Below, in pieces: positions 47,416 through 57,802 of a stretch of DNA of 64,000 bases (positions within the stretch are counted from its first letter, which is position 1; the number at the start of each line of letters is the position of its first letter). Under the pieces are notes generated by a model. That model ran no database searches. It was given only the letters and a program-made list of their open reading frames with translations, and was not told the DNA's origin. The stretch comes from Symsagittifera roscoffensis (Eukaryota > Xenacoelomorpha > Acoela > Convolutidae), in contig NC_087071.1 in assembly GCF_963678635.1 (NCBI RefSeq), positions 37,783,858 through 37,847,857 of the forward strand, read 5' to 3'. A program made the position numbers and the translations under genes.

Positions 47416-48242
47416 CCCGAGTCGAGATTTTTCACCTAATTTGAAGCAAGATTTGAGCGGTTTGAGCGGTTTTTTTAGACAATTACGCTCAAAATCTTGC
47501 TTCAAAATGAGCGGTTTGAGCGGTTTTTGAACAGTTTAACTAAAAAAAACCGCTCAAAAACCGCGCAAGATTTGAACGGTTTTGAGCGGTTTATCTAAAA
47601 AAAAAACGCTCAAAAACCGCGCAAGATTTAATAATAAAAATTCGACCACAGTGGAATTCGAACCCGTTAGGCTATGCGGACTTGCTGGAAGTGTAATATT
47701 CGCTGTATTTGTTCTACTGACAAAGTAATCAAAACTGCTTGTAGCTCTTAAGCAGGCGAACTACAACGGTTAACAGTAAAAGAGCCACACAGCCAGTCGA
47801 TCCAGAAACACCGGCATAGACTCAACTGCAGCCGCATTGGTCAGCAACAGAGTAACTAACAGAAGATTGTAACTAACTTTCTCGTCTAACTTTCTGTAAC
47901 TAACTTTCTGAGTAACCAACTCTCTCGTCAGAGGAGCCACGAGATATCACTTGAAGGATCGTGGTGTCGAGAGATAAGAGACCCAAAGTGAGCCCAGAAG
48001 CGAGACCTCAAATTAAACCGATAAACGTGAGGGGGTTACGTCGTGGGTTGGGGGGGTACGTTGGGAGGGGGGGTACGTTGGTGGGGGGTTTGTTGGATGT
48101 TGGATACGTTGAGGGGGTACGTTGGGGGAGGGAGTACGTTCCAAAAAAACCGCCCAAACCGCTCAAACCGCTCAAATCTTGCTGGAAAACCGCTCAAACC
48201 GCTCAAATCTCGAGCGGTTTTTGAGCGGGATCTCGACCCGGG
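47416..48242. mobile_element. foldback element with GAGCGGTTT repeat arms, TA-flanked
   Basis: Outer ends CCCGAGTCGAGAT (47416) and ATCTCGACCCGGG (48242) are inverted and flanked by TA. Just inside, both sides are built of GAGCGGTTTGAGCGGTTT units in opposite orientation, with CAAGATTT between them. The 827-bp unit contains a G-rich tandem block and a lone B-box-like GGGTTCGAATTCC (minus strand, near 47650). Confidence 0.7.
48028..48140. repeat. G-rich tandem repeat with GTACGTT
   Basis: Six occurrences of TACGT are separated by runs of 4-7 G on the plus strand. Several G-runs lie close enough for a G-quadruplex. Confidence 0.75.
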
Positions 48243-48622
48243 TACCCAAAGGGTCCCCCCTTTGTACTATTTTGAGATATCCATTTTTGGCTGATTGACC
48301 TTAAAACTTTTCTAAAGGCGCCTTAACAAAGTTCGATCCGGGTTCGAACATTCGCAGCGACCGGTTTGGCCTAGTTTTAATTAGTGAGTTAAAAGCATTT
48401 TTTTGGAATTAAATACAATAGTTTCTTAAACAACTATTTAAGACACGATTAGCCCAACGTTTTTTTTTTTGATCAACTAACAATAGACATTGAACGCAAA
48501 AATAGGAATTTTGTTTTTTAACTGCAATTTATATAAAAGTTTTTTTTTCGATTTTGTTACGAAAAAATGAGAAGCACCAATTCGAGGTTTACTTCCATTG
48601 CCGTTCCATTATGTGTTCACAT

Positions 48623-48879
48623 TTAATATCCTTTGCTGTAATCGACAATCAGCGCTGGACTTTTTCCTTCTTTTATCAACTGAAGATTCTGAACAAAATT
48701 TTCCAAAGCTGGCACATAATACATTTCGTCAATGGAGCCATTTGAGCTGTGGGGAGTTATCGTTACACTGGGATGATCCCACAATTTGCTGGTTTGAGGC
48801 AGTGGCTCGGTCTCGAATACGTCTAGAATAGCTTGTCTGATCCAGCCCTTGTCCAGGGCTTCCAATATTGAATCCTCGT
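48623..48879 (-). CDS. 2-hydroxyacid dehydrogenase exon e (C-terminus)
   Basis: Acceptor TTTTTCTAG|AC. The split codon completes Asp after 'GSVI'. Contains 'AILDVFETEPLP' and 'VTITPHSS', and ends at TAA 48625-48623. ATTAAA overlaps the stop and could act as a poly-A signal variant. Confidence 0.93.
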
Positions 48880-51800
48880 CTAGAAAAAAATGGTTTTACG
48901 AGGAGGAATTGAGGTGACCAATGGTAAATAGGGTGAATGTTTCCATTATTTTAGCAGTGGCTAGTTTCTTTGCAAAGAGCACAGGATGTTAAGACCTGCC
49001 AATAAGCCAAAAAGCGTTCAAATTAGACTAAATTTTTTTTTAAATTAGACTAGAACTTTTGACGCTTGTATACCTTTGACGCTTGTATAAAACCAGCCAA
49101 AGTGTAAACTAGCTACCATACAAACTAGCAATTGTTATATACGAACTGTTATATAATTATGAAACAAATTTGAAAGCAGGGGCGTATTTAAGGGGAGGTG
49201 CAGGCGGATTCGACCCCTCACCAACCACAGGGCCCCCACCCCTTGGTATTATTTTATGACATCCTTTGGCGCCAATATATAATGATTTTGAAGGGAAGCG
49301 CGCGCCGCAGAAACATGATTTTTTGGTCATAATTTTCCAAAAAGCGCCGAAAAAGCATTTTGACAAGTTTTCTTCCAAAGTTTTGCTTGCTGCGCAGCAA
49401 AAAATGTCAAATTACGGCCTATATAGTGGTCTGCTAAAGCACTCCGTGATCTAATTTTCCTTGACCTTAAAAAACATCGACAAAAATTTTTTATAGAAAA
49501 AAATATTAAGCCACCCTCCTTCGAGAAATTCTTTGAGATCCGCCCTGTTCGAAAGTTACGCAATTTAAGTTTGATTCATCTGACATATTTTTTCTGCTGG
49601 CCTAAATACTTTGCTCATTTTTGGTTAGTTTTTAATTCGGCTGGTTTTTATTTCGGCTGGTTTTTTTCGGCTGGTTTGTTTACACTCACCTATGACAGAC
49701 CCCCTGCCTACATTGATGAATACTGGACTGTTCGCAGCAGCCACTTCCAGAGTGCCAGAGGACAGTAGGTCAACAGTGTGGGGGGTGTGTGGCAGGGAGT
49801 TCACTAGGAAGTCACTCTGACGCAACACAGACTCAACATCTCCAGTGTAAATTTGGGCGAAGTTCTGAAATTCAACAAAACAATTTAGCTTTCAATTTAA
49901 AAACTGTTTTCATAAAGTTCACTTTGAAATAAAAAAGTGAAAACGTTAAAACATAAAACACTATTTTTTTGTTAAAAGTAGGTAGACTTCTTTTTATCAA
50001 AGTCTTCCTTTTGTATAGCGGTGTACGGGGTAAAACTTCAATTTTTTTTATATTTTGTTTTGTTTATTTTTTATATAAAACTTACATGCGTATACTTGGA
50101 CTACTTTATCCTAATTTGCTTTAGACAAATGAAAAAAATCTACACAAATTTCTCGAAGACACACATCTCCACAAATTTCTTGAGATCTACTAAACAATTC
50201 CCCCCCCCCTTCAAGAATGGTCAGCAATTGTTATAAGTAGAATAAGTTGTCGAGTTTCCACCAATCAGACTGCAGCAAAATTTGCTTTTTAAATAGAACG
50301 CTATGGAGGTAATTTACTGTTTTATTTGCATTGGTGGCAAATCACTAGTAGATACCAAAGGGAGGGCGACTATTAGGTAGATCCAAATCTCGAAAGCTAG
50401 AGATGTCGGCACAGCGGAAAATCCACAGGAGAAGTGGTTGAAGTTACTGGAAGGGAGGCGTTACCTTCATAATTTTCCTCCGACTTTCTCCAGGTTCAAA
50501 GACGTTTTTTGTCAGTCTCTTTTTGTCAAGTTTTTTCCAAGCTCTTTTTTTTATATTTTGTTTTTTTTTAGACTTTTAGTCTTTTTTCTTTATTTTGAGC
50601 CTGTTCATCTACATTTATTATTTCCAATATACAATGGGTTTCCGGGATCGTTTTGCCGGATCGTTCTTGTTTTTTTTCAGTTGTAAGATCAGGTACCGCG
50701 ACAACTCGCAATTCAAGGAAACTCGCAAAATTTGATCATCGGGGAACCGAAAACTCGCCAACTTTGATGATTCACCTATAAGTTTCGGTAAATTTCGATT
50801 AAAGGCAGCCGGTGGTGACTGCGGTGTCATACAGTTTAATACCAGCCAATTTAACACCGTATATTTCAACACCTGGTCATTTCACTACTAAACATTTTAA
50901 ACCCACAACAATTTGACTCCAACTTTTCATACTAACATCTTACACTTTAACACCGTACATTTCAACACCATTTCGCTACTAAAATTAATACTTGATGATT
51001 TCGTTATCTTAGCTCTTATCGCACCAAAGTTAGTTCTGCAATTAACGCCCGCATCATTCTGAAAAACTTGGTTTGTTTTAGTCATTCATGCTAAAATGAG
51101 GCTTCGTAAATCACTTAAGACTCTGATGGACAAGTTCATAGTTTATTTTCGATTAGAAGTTTTGCTAAACCATATGTATACTACAAAACCTGCTGGTGTT
51201 AATTCATAACAATTTGACACAATATCAAACACATAAATGTCGAGCATCTGCCGCTACAGAAAATAACGAATAGCAGCATAAGGAGACATTTCGCGTGGAG
51301 AGCATAATCATGACATTTCAGTGGAAAAATCAGATGCCCGAAATGTCAAGAAGCATTTAAAAGATCTCAGCGAGAGATTTACACCAACTGACGCAAATTT
51401 TAGTTAGATTTCGAGCAAGCTGCTCTTCGGTCCTTCCAAAAAACAAACAGCGAAGATCTTTTTTTGGATGTTTTGTCCATCACTCTCCAGAGTTTTTTTG
51501 AGAAAAATAGATGAGTTGAGCCTGAGGGTGAACTACGAACCAATTTACGACAATTTAGCGCTGGTCCTAAAAATGCTGTCTTGCCTTGCATTTGAAAAAC
51601 AAGAAAAGATTGGCGATTCTTGATCGAAAACTCAGAATGTATGCGAAAGAAATTGTTACGAAACCGATGAAAAACAGAAAAAATGACGAGTTGTGTCTTT
51701 ACTTCAACTATTCTTATATAAAAGGCGTGGTGCCAAACTGTGAAGTTTTATTCCCACCCTCCCGTTGACACCAGCAAGATGCGGCCGTAAATCAGGTTGC

Positions 51801-54800
51801 TAGAACAACATAGGATGGAATTTTGGCATCTATTCTTATTTCAGCGGAGCGCACCCAAAAATGTGAAAAGACGTGAGCAGTCTGCATAAAAACGCCTCCG
51901 TACAAAATCAAAACTTTGATGATGCATCGAGTGGCCATAAAATCAAAAAAAAAAGAAAAACTACCGCGTATTAAAAAAAACTGATTTTTGTTTCAGAGCG
52001 TTATCTAGTTTTTGTCGACTTTGTCTTGTTTTTGTTTATTCTTTTGTATTATTGAAATTCAAATTTCAATTAAATTTAAAATTTTGTCAGCTTTTTTGAA
52101 AAAAAAAAACAATTCCTTGCATACTCCCCAAGCGTAACTAAACGCAAGAACTTGAATCGCGCACTAGCATTTTAATCCCAGGACAACCGCACTTATTTTC
52201 TGGTCGCTAGGTTGGGACTAGGGACTGGCAAACCATCTATTTTTCGTTTATTTATCAACAGTTTGGAAAAAGCTGACAAAGCGATCAGATTCAGGGTTTA
52301 AGTTTGAGAATGGCTTTGGTATTGGTTAAACCTTTTTTAATTTCTTTACCGGATGAAACTGTCAGCAAATTGGGCCATACTAGTCAAAAGTTGTCTTACT
52401 GTTCACGGGCCTTTGAAGTTCATTTTAACTATTGCTTGTTTTTAGTTCAATTTGGAACAATTCAATGAAAATATTGGCAGGGCCATTTTGTTTTGTTTTG
52501 GAACGATTCATTGAAATTATGGCAAGGTCATTTCTGCTCAAAATTTATGCGAATTATGTAGTGCAAAATTATCTGGCTTTAAATAGCAAAATTTTCTCTC
52601 ATTTTTTTTTGTTTCGTCAAGTCTCCTTTGAAGTAAGGTTTTTCTATTTAAAACGGTCTTAAGTTATTGCATTGACTTTAAAATGTAGCGATAGGAAATT
52701 GGTAAGGCAACAGAAGTAGGATGTGAAGTTGTATGGTGTTAAGTCGCTAGAAATAAAAAAAGGGGAACCTTCAAAAGGGGAGAAATTAAAAAAAAGTTTT
52801 AACCAACGCTAAAAACCTAAAAATCAAAAATTTCTACCAATAACTTAAACCAATAACCTGATCGTTTTGTCAATTTTTTTGAACTGTTGGCACAAAAACG
52901 CTAAACTAAAGGGTTTGCCAGCCCATTGCCCTAACCTAACAAGCGAAAATAAGGGCGATTGTCCTGTGATTAAATTACTAGTGCACGAGTCAAGTTCATC
53001 CAATTAGTTACCTTTCCGGGAGTCTATTGCGGCGATAGTATATTGCGAGTTGTCTTTTTGAACGAGTTGTCTTTTACACGTGTTGTCATTTAAAACAAGT
53101 TATTAATAACTCGAGTTATGTTTTAATGAGAGTTGTCTCATTAATTAAGTTGTCTTTTAAATTGTTATGTCTTTCAAATTGAGTTATCTATTAATGCGAG
53201 TTATCTTTTGTTGTGAGTTATCTTTTGTAGCGAGTTGTCGGATTACGACATCACACCTGTTTCGCTGTGGTTGAGGCCGAGTAACCGATGCAGCGCATGC
53301 CCAGTCGTTTACAGGCTGCAGCCACTTCACCGCCTATATCCCCCACTCCCAGAAAGCCCACAGTAACTTCCTCTATCGGCCTAAAAACTCAATATCATCA
53401 TAATAAATTCGTTTTCAAGAAAGCAGCAGACTCGATTATTTTATTTACGCAAGTCATAGCAACGAATTTTAAAAAATGACATCTTGGAAGAGTACCAAAA
53501 AAATATTGAGTGGTATCAATCAAATTTCACCTTAAGTTTCTGTTTTGCCTTTCTGCATTTTAAGTATTATGTCAGCTTGTTTTTGAGCAGTTTTTGAAAG
53601 AATTGGCGGAACTCTTGGAAACTCGTGGAGATAATTACGTACCGAACGCTGATTTGCTGAATGAAATGGCGGCAAATAATAATCATGTGTTAAACGGTTG
53701 CTATTCAAAAGTAATACAGACTTTTTTGAACACTCGAAGAAGCAAAAATTTTGAGTTTTTTTTTGCTGATTTTGTTCTTCGGGATAACTTTTTCCATTTC
53801 TCTAGTATCGGGCTCTGCGATATAGTTGTAGTAGAAGTAGCGATATGAATTATTCCCAACCGAGCAATGACCATCATAGTCGCAATAATGTTAGAACATT
53901 AAGCAAACCTTTAAAATAGTCGAATTACCGTGTTTTTATTGTTTTCTCTCGAAAATTAAAGTTTTTATTTTTTGGGTCCCCTGTAATAAAAAAAAGTTTT
54001 GACGTCGAATATGGTTTTAGATGCCGCCACTTCCCTTCCACTCCTTTTCTCTTTGAAGTTGTGAGTATTGAGGGAGTCTATGATAATAAGAGAACATATG
54101 AGCGAGACAGTAGGCTGCCATAGGTCGGGCCAGGCTAGTTCTAGTCACCAGTGGCATGTCATCCCCTCGCATCCTCACAAACTCCTGGGAAAAGAATAGG
54201 GACCATTTAAACACATATTTACTCCCTCTATGCTACCGAGTAAAGAATCTGTAAAAATTTAATCCGATGATCCAGCAATGCAAATTCTAATAATAGTGAC
54301 AAACGTCTCACCCCTCTGTAACAAGGAGGAAGATTTAGATTTAGACTGCGATGGAAAACTATAAGCAAAAGATTTGTTCGAATACTTACAACAGACATTT
54401 GAGTTTATATATAACTCTCATTTAGGTAGTGATAATTTGTATCCGATTTTTATTTCAAGAAAATGTTTTAAAATTTGTCAACGCTCAAATTTGATATTTT
54501 GCAGCTTGACATTTGGTTTCTTTACATTTTGTTTCTTAAAAGGAAGGCAAACTCCGCCATCGAAAGCAAAAGTGTAATTACCACGAAAAACATGATTAAG
54601 TTTTTGTTTCGAAAGTGAATTTTGAAAATATATTAAAATTATTCTGAGACTATGAGAGGAAATTTGAGAATATATTGAATTTATTCTGAAATCATGGGAG
54701 ATGATTTTCAAAATGAAAGCAATTTTTAATATTTCGCAATTTTCATTGGAAGTGTCAATTTTTCCTTGAACCTAATTCTACTCAATAGCCGTTGGTCGTT

Positions 54801-57170
54801 AAAGGGCACTCGGAACATTCAGACCATCGCCCTGATACGGGCAGGCAGCTTTGTTTCTGTAGGAATCGAAAGAATGTTTTTTTTTGAAAAATTTGTCAAT
54901 TCTTTCTGTTTCCTTGCGCTGAATTTTTTTTTTGTAACTTCTGTTTTTTTTTAATCTAATTTTCTTCAACGGAACGTTTAAATTTTAAGAAAAAGAGATG
55001 ATCATAAATAAATATTCTAAAGAAGTAAAGCATTTCAACTTATTGAACTAGTATTTTTTTAAAAATTTTACTCGAAATCATTGACCCTTTTCAGCTGTTT
55101 ATTGGTTATGTTCGCACAGGTTGACCATCCCACGAGTACCACCCTAACTCAAGATCTTTTTTAAAAACTCTGAAACAGGCGACTTACATAAAAAAAACAA
55201 TGAACCTAATCCGAAGTGTCAAAAATTTTTTCAAAGTGTCTTTTTACCGTAGTTATTGTTTAAGTCAATTTTGGAAATAGCTTGTGGATTTTCAGATGTT
55301 TTATTCAAAAAATTTTAAAAAATAAATACAAAAACAAAAAAAAATCATTTTTTCTGAAAAAAAGTATTTTGTATTTGACCTATAAGGTTCTTGAATTGTT
55401 ATCTGGGACAGCGTGAAATTTTTTCTTATTGTAAAGAACAATTAAAAAAAAGTTAAGACAAATTTTTGTTTAAAAAAATCTTGTCTTAGTTTTTTTTTTC
55501 GTAAAAAAGTTGCTATCTACAACCTTTTTTATACTAAGGTATCCACAGAGTAAACTTGTAACAACCTTAGAACCTAATTTTTTAAATCTAACCTAAATTT
55601 TAAAGTTCCTTCGCGCACTGACAAAAATGGTTTTGGAATAATTTCAAACCGATTGTACATCAATCCAAAATAAAAACGTACAATTTTGGGAACTGAAATG
55701 GTTTTCAAATCGATTTAAACCGATCTTATTGGAAATTTTTGGATCAGTTTGAGTGTCTAAAAACCTATTTAAGGGCGTTATAAATCAGATTTTGAGCTCA
55801 GATACATGCAATTAGTTCGTAGAAAATCATCAATGCAAAAACCTATGTAATGAATTTAAAAAATGGTCAAAATATATCAGTTTTTGAGCACAAAAACTTT
55901 CTATAAAATAATCAATGGCAGCCAGATTCAGCAAAATTTTATAATACAATTGATAAAAATGATCCACATAAAACAGATGGCACTTTGAATCATTCCAAAC
56001 TGGAAAGAAACTTGAACATACAAAAACATTTGATCATTTTTCATGTTACAGACGTTGTGGATGAAAAAATAAAAATTGATTGGCAATGAATAAATGCAAA
56101 ACAAACAAGAAATGGAAAATATGAAATGGAAAATATATATTGTTTTAAATCAAATGGAAAATATATGTTGTTTTAAATCAAATTAAATCGATATAAATTC
56201 CTTTAAATCCGCTAAAAACGAAATAAAAATAGAAAAAAGGATTTGAGTTGATTAAAAATTGATTTGGATCGATTTTTTTCTACAGGGACTTGTGATCAAT
56301 TTAAATCAATTTTAATTGATCCAAATCAACTTTACTTTTAATTGATCCAAATCTATTTGATCTTCATATTTTTCATGCTAAAATTAATAACAATTGTAGT
56401 TCCTGTGAATCGCTGAGGAGCTATGAGTAGGCCTTAACAGTCCTGTCGAGGATAGGCCATTTGTATTATCTCCCCACATTCCAGACAGATTTATTTTGCT
56501 GAGCGTAGCTGTTTTTTGCGACTCAAGGCCGTTTTTTTGCGTCTAGAACTTTTTATGTGGTACCACTATTGCAGCCAAATTTGTCCACCTGAAGCTGGAG
56601 GTGAAGTGAGAGCTTGTCCTCACACACTATCATTGCCATGGCATGGGATCGAATACATGCTCTGACGATTTCAGAGCGAACGCCTTACCACTGTGCTAAG
56701 TGCCTCCAATTTAATATATATTCTTTTTTTCAAGCTAAAAACGATATTAATCCATTTTTGTCAGTGCGGTTTGCTTGATACTAGTTTGTTCATTTTTGCC
56801 GTTAAACATAAAGGCACGACGAATTTTGCTTAAAAGTTAGCATCAAGCTTATCTGATAAGAACTATATCCAGGAACATCCATCCCAACTCATATGTTATT
56901 TATCTAATGTTTGTTTTGTTGTGTGTCTGAAGTTTTCATCATGTCCAATTAAAAAAATATCAAGAAATACCTTGAAGTGCTCGTTTTCCATTAGTTTGTT
57001 CACTCCTGAAGTTGAGCTGTGTATCCATTGCACGTTACTTCCAATCAACTGCCCTGCAAACTCCGCAACTTCGGTGCCGTCCGCTACCAAAATCTCACTT
57101 GAAGCAAATGCACTGCGGACTAATGTAGAACCACCAGAGCTTAACATGCCGAAAAGGGAGATTTTTCCTT
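48623..57170 (-). CDS. D-isomer-specific 2-hydroxyacid dehydrogenase (glyoxylate/hydroxypyruvate reductase-like), 5 exons, 5' end not found
   Basis: Minus-strand exons at 57167-56971, 54184-54031, 53380-53257, 49864-49690 and 48879-48623 join into about 300 residues. The substrate domain has 'WIHSSTSGVNKL' and 'RPMAAYCLAHM'. The Rossmann fold has G-x-G-x-x-G in 'GFLGVGDIGGE'. The catalytic Arg is in 'NVGRGS', the Glu in 'DVFETEPL' and the His in 'TPHSS', so all three key residues are present. The family reduces glyoxylate, hydroxypyruvate or related 2-keto acids with NAD(P)H. Phases agree at the 1-2, 3-4 and 4-5 junctions; the 2-3 junction is unresolved. An N-terminal exon of perhaps 30-50 residues should lie beyond 57170. 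Introns are about 2.8, 0.65, 3.4 and 0.8 kb and full of repeats. Confidence 0.9.
48880..49689 (-). other. intron d-e of the dehydrogenase gene
   Basis: 810-bp intron without recognised genes. Contains two TTTGACGCTTGTATA repeats near 49056-49090. Confidence 0.75.
49690..49864 (-). CDS. 2-hydroxyacid dehydrogenase exon d
   Basis: Acceptor ATTTCAG|AAC, donor ATAG|GTGAGT, phase 1. Contains 'SDFLVNSLPHTPHTVDLL' and the catalytic-Arg motif 'FINVGRGSVI'. Confidence 0.92.
49865..53256 (-). other. intron c-d of the dehydrogenase gene
   Basis: 3.4-kb intron. Holds a C run near 50200, a patchy repeat of AATTTAACACC/ATTTCAACACC at 50840-50985, and a minisatellite at 53043-53245. No gene seen. Confidence 0.75.
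53043..53245. repeat. degenerate minisatellite (GAGTTRTCTTTT)
   Basis: About ten imperfect copies of GCGAGTTGTCTTTTAA-like units of 15-24 bp. The array stops about 10 bp from the donor of exon c. Confidence 0.7.
53257..53380 (-). CDS. 2-hydroxyacid dehydrogenase exon c (Rossmann motif)
   Basis: Acceptor GTTTTTAG|G, donor AAACAG|GTGTGA. It contains G-V-G-D-I-G, the dinucleotide-binding turn, followed by 'RLGMRCIGY'. The 3' end is phase 0 and joins exon d exactly. Confidence 0.88.
54031..54184 (-). CDS. 2-hydroxyacid dehydrogenase exon b
   Basis: Acceptor TTTTCCCAG|GAG. Encodes 'EFVRMRGDDMPLVTR' through 'HRLPQYSQLQREKEWK'. The 3' boundary is uncertain: the only nearby GT sites either remove the conserved Trp or give the wrong phase for the next exon. 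Confidence 0.78.
55614..56768. mobile_element. 1155-bp TIR element in intron
   Basis: Ends CGCACTGACAAAAATGG (55614-55630) and its exact inverse (56752-56768). The interior has many ATCGATTTAAA/AATTGATCC motifs and no transposase. A clear target duplication was not found. Fragments related to its interior occur at 41165-41545. Confidence 0.7.
56636..56707 (-). repeat. tRNA-like sequence (SINE head or pseudo-tRNA)
   Basis: Minus strand: A box CTTAGCACAGTGGTAAGGC (56700-56682) and B box GTATTCGATCCC (56656-56645) with tRNA-like spacing, and a 7-bp stem GCTCTGA/TCAGAGC between them. Acceptor arms do not pair, so a functional tRNA is unlikely. It is nested in the TIR element above. Confidence 0.5.
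56971..57167 (-). CDS. 2-hydroxyacid dehydrogenase exon a (N-terminal part)
   Basis: Encodes '...EILVADGTEVAEF' and 'WIHSSTSGVNKLMENEHFK'. The acceptor is AAGAAG at about 57168-57170 and the donor is CAAG|GTATTT, phase 0. An internal Met about eight codons in could be the start, but the frame is open upstream to the acceptor, so an earlier exon is likelier. Confidence 0.82.
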
Positions 57171-57461
57171 CTTAGTAAGTTGAATAAAGTTTTACAAATT
57201 TCGTTGAAATCGATAACGAGACATTGTTTTCCATTCATGTATACAAAAATCGGAATTTGAATCGGACGCATGAAAACGGACCTGTAGATTGTTCTACATC
57301 TTTCAGTCGGTGGTTGGAGATTTGAGATTTGAGATTCGAGATTAATTATGATCGATGCTCGGTGCCTGAGGCTGAAAAAAGATTTTCAATCCCAGAAAAA
57401 TAATGTTTATCTTAAAATACCTTATTCCTGTTTAGTTAAATGCATTCCTAAATTTTTTTAG

Positions 57462-57620
57462 TAAAATTAAGGTTAAGTTAAGGTAAATTACCTTAATTCA
57501 GTTAAGGTAAATTTTACCCTAACAATTTTTTAAGGTAAAGTTAAGGTAATGTTAGGGTAAATTTTACCTTAATTTTTTTTTTACCTTAACTCATTTAGAG
57601 TAATTTTACCTTAACATTTT
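57462..57620. repeat. palindrome-rich TTAAGGTAA cluster
   Basis: About eight copies of TTAAGGTAA or its inverse. Two 23-bp blocks (57502-57524 and 57550-57572) are inverted copies with one mismatch and a 25-nt loop. Confidence 0.75.
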
Positions 57621-57750
57621 TTTGAGTGTAAGTTCTCAACCATATGGACTCAACGATATCTTTCAGCGTCGGGCTGAACATTTAGTATATTGGATTATAA
57701 AAGGTCTATTACATAAAATTGTGTCTATGTGATGTTAAGACGATTTAATT

Positions 57751-57802
57751 ACAAGGGAAAGTAGCAACATACAAGCTGTTCAGCTCATCACGGCGAACGG
57801 CT
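57751..57802. repeat. solitary fragment related to the 220-bp satellite
   Basis: ACAAGGGAAAGTAGCAACAT followed by ACAAGCTGTTCAGCTCATCA and CGGCGAACGG is clearly related to the conserved core of the satellite at 62779-64000, but stands alone. Confidence 0.7.

Larger units (their letters stand above)
54185..56970 (-). other. intron a-b of the dehydrogenase gene
   Basis: 2.8-kb intron containing a TIR element at 55614-56768 with a nested tRNA-like repeat. No further coding sequence is recognised. Confidence 0.7.

Noticed and set aside
47640..47670. B-box-like GGGTTCGAATTCC on the minus strand
   Set aside because: No A box at tRNA spacing and no cloverleaf pairing, so not reported as tRNA.
48325..48365. 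GGGTTCGAACATTC near the dehydrogenase gene, tRNA-like
   Set aside because: Only a B-box-like word; no partner elements.
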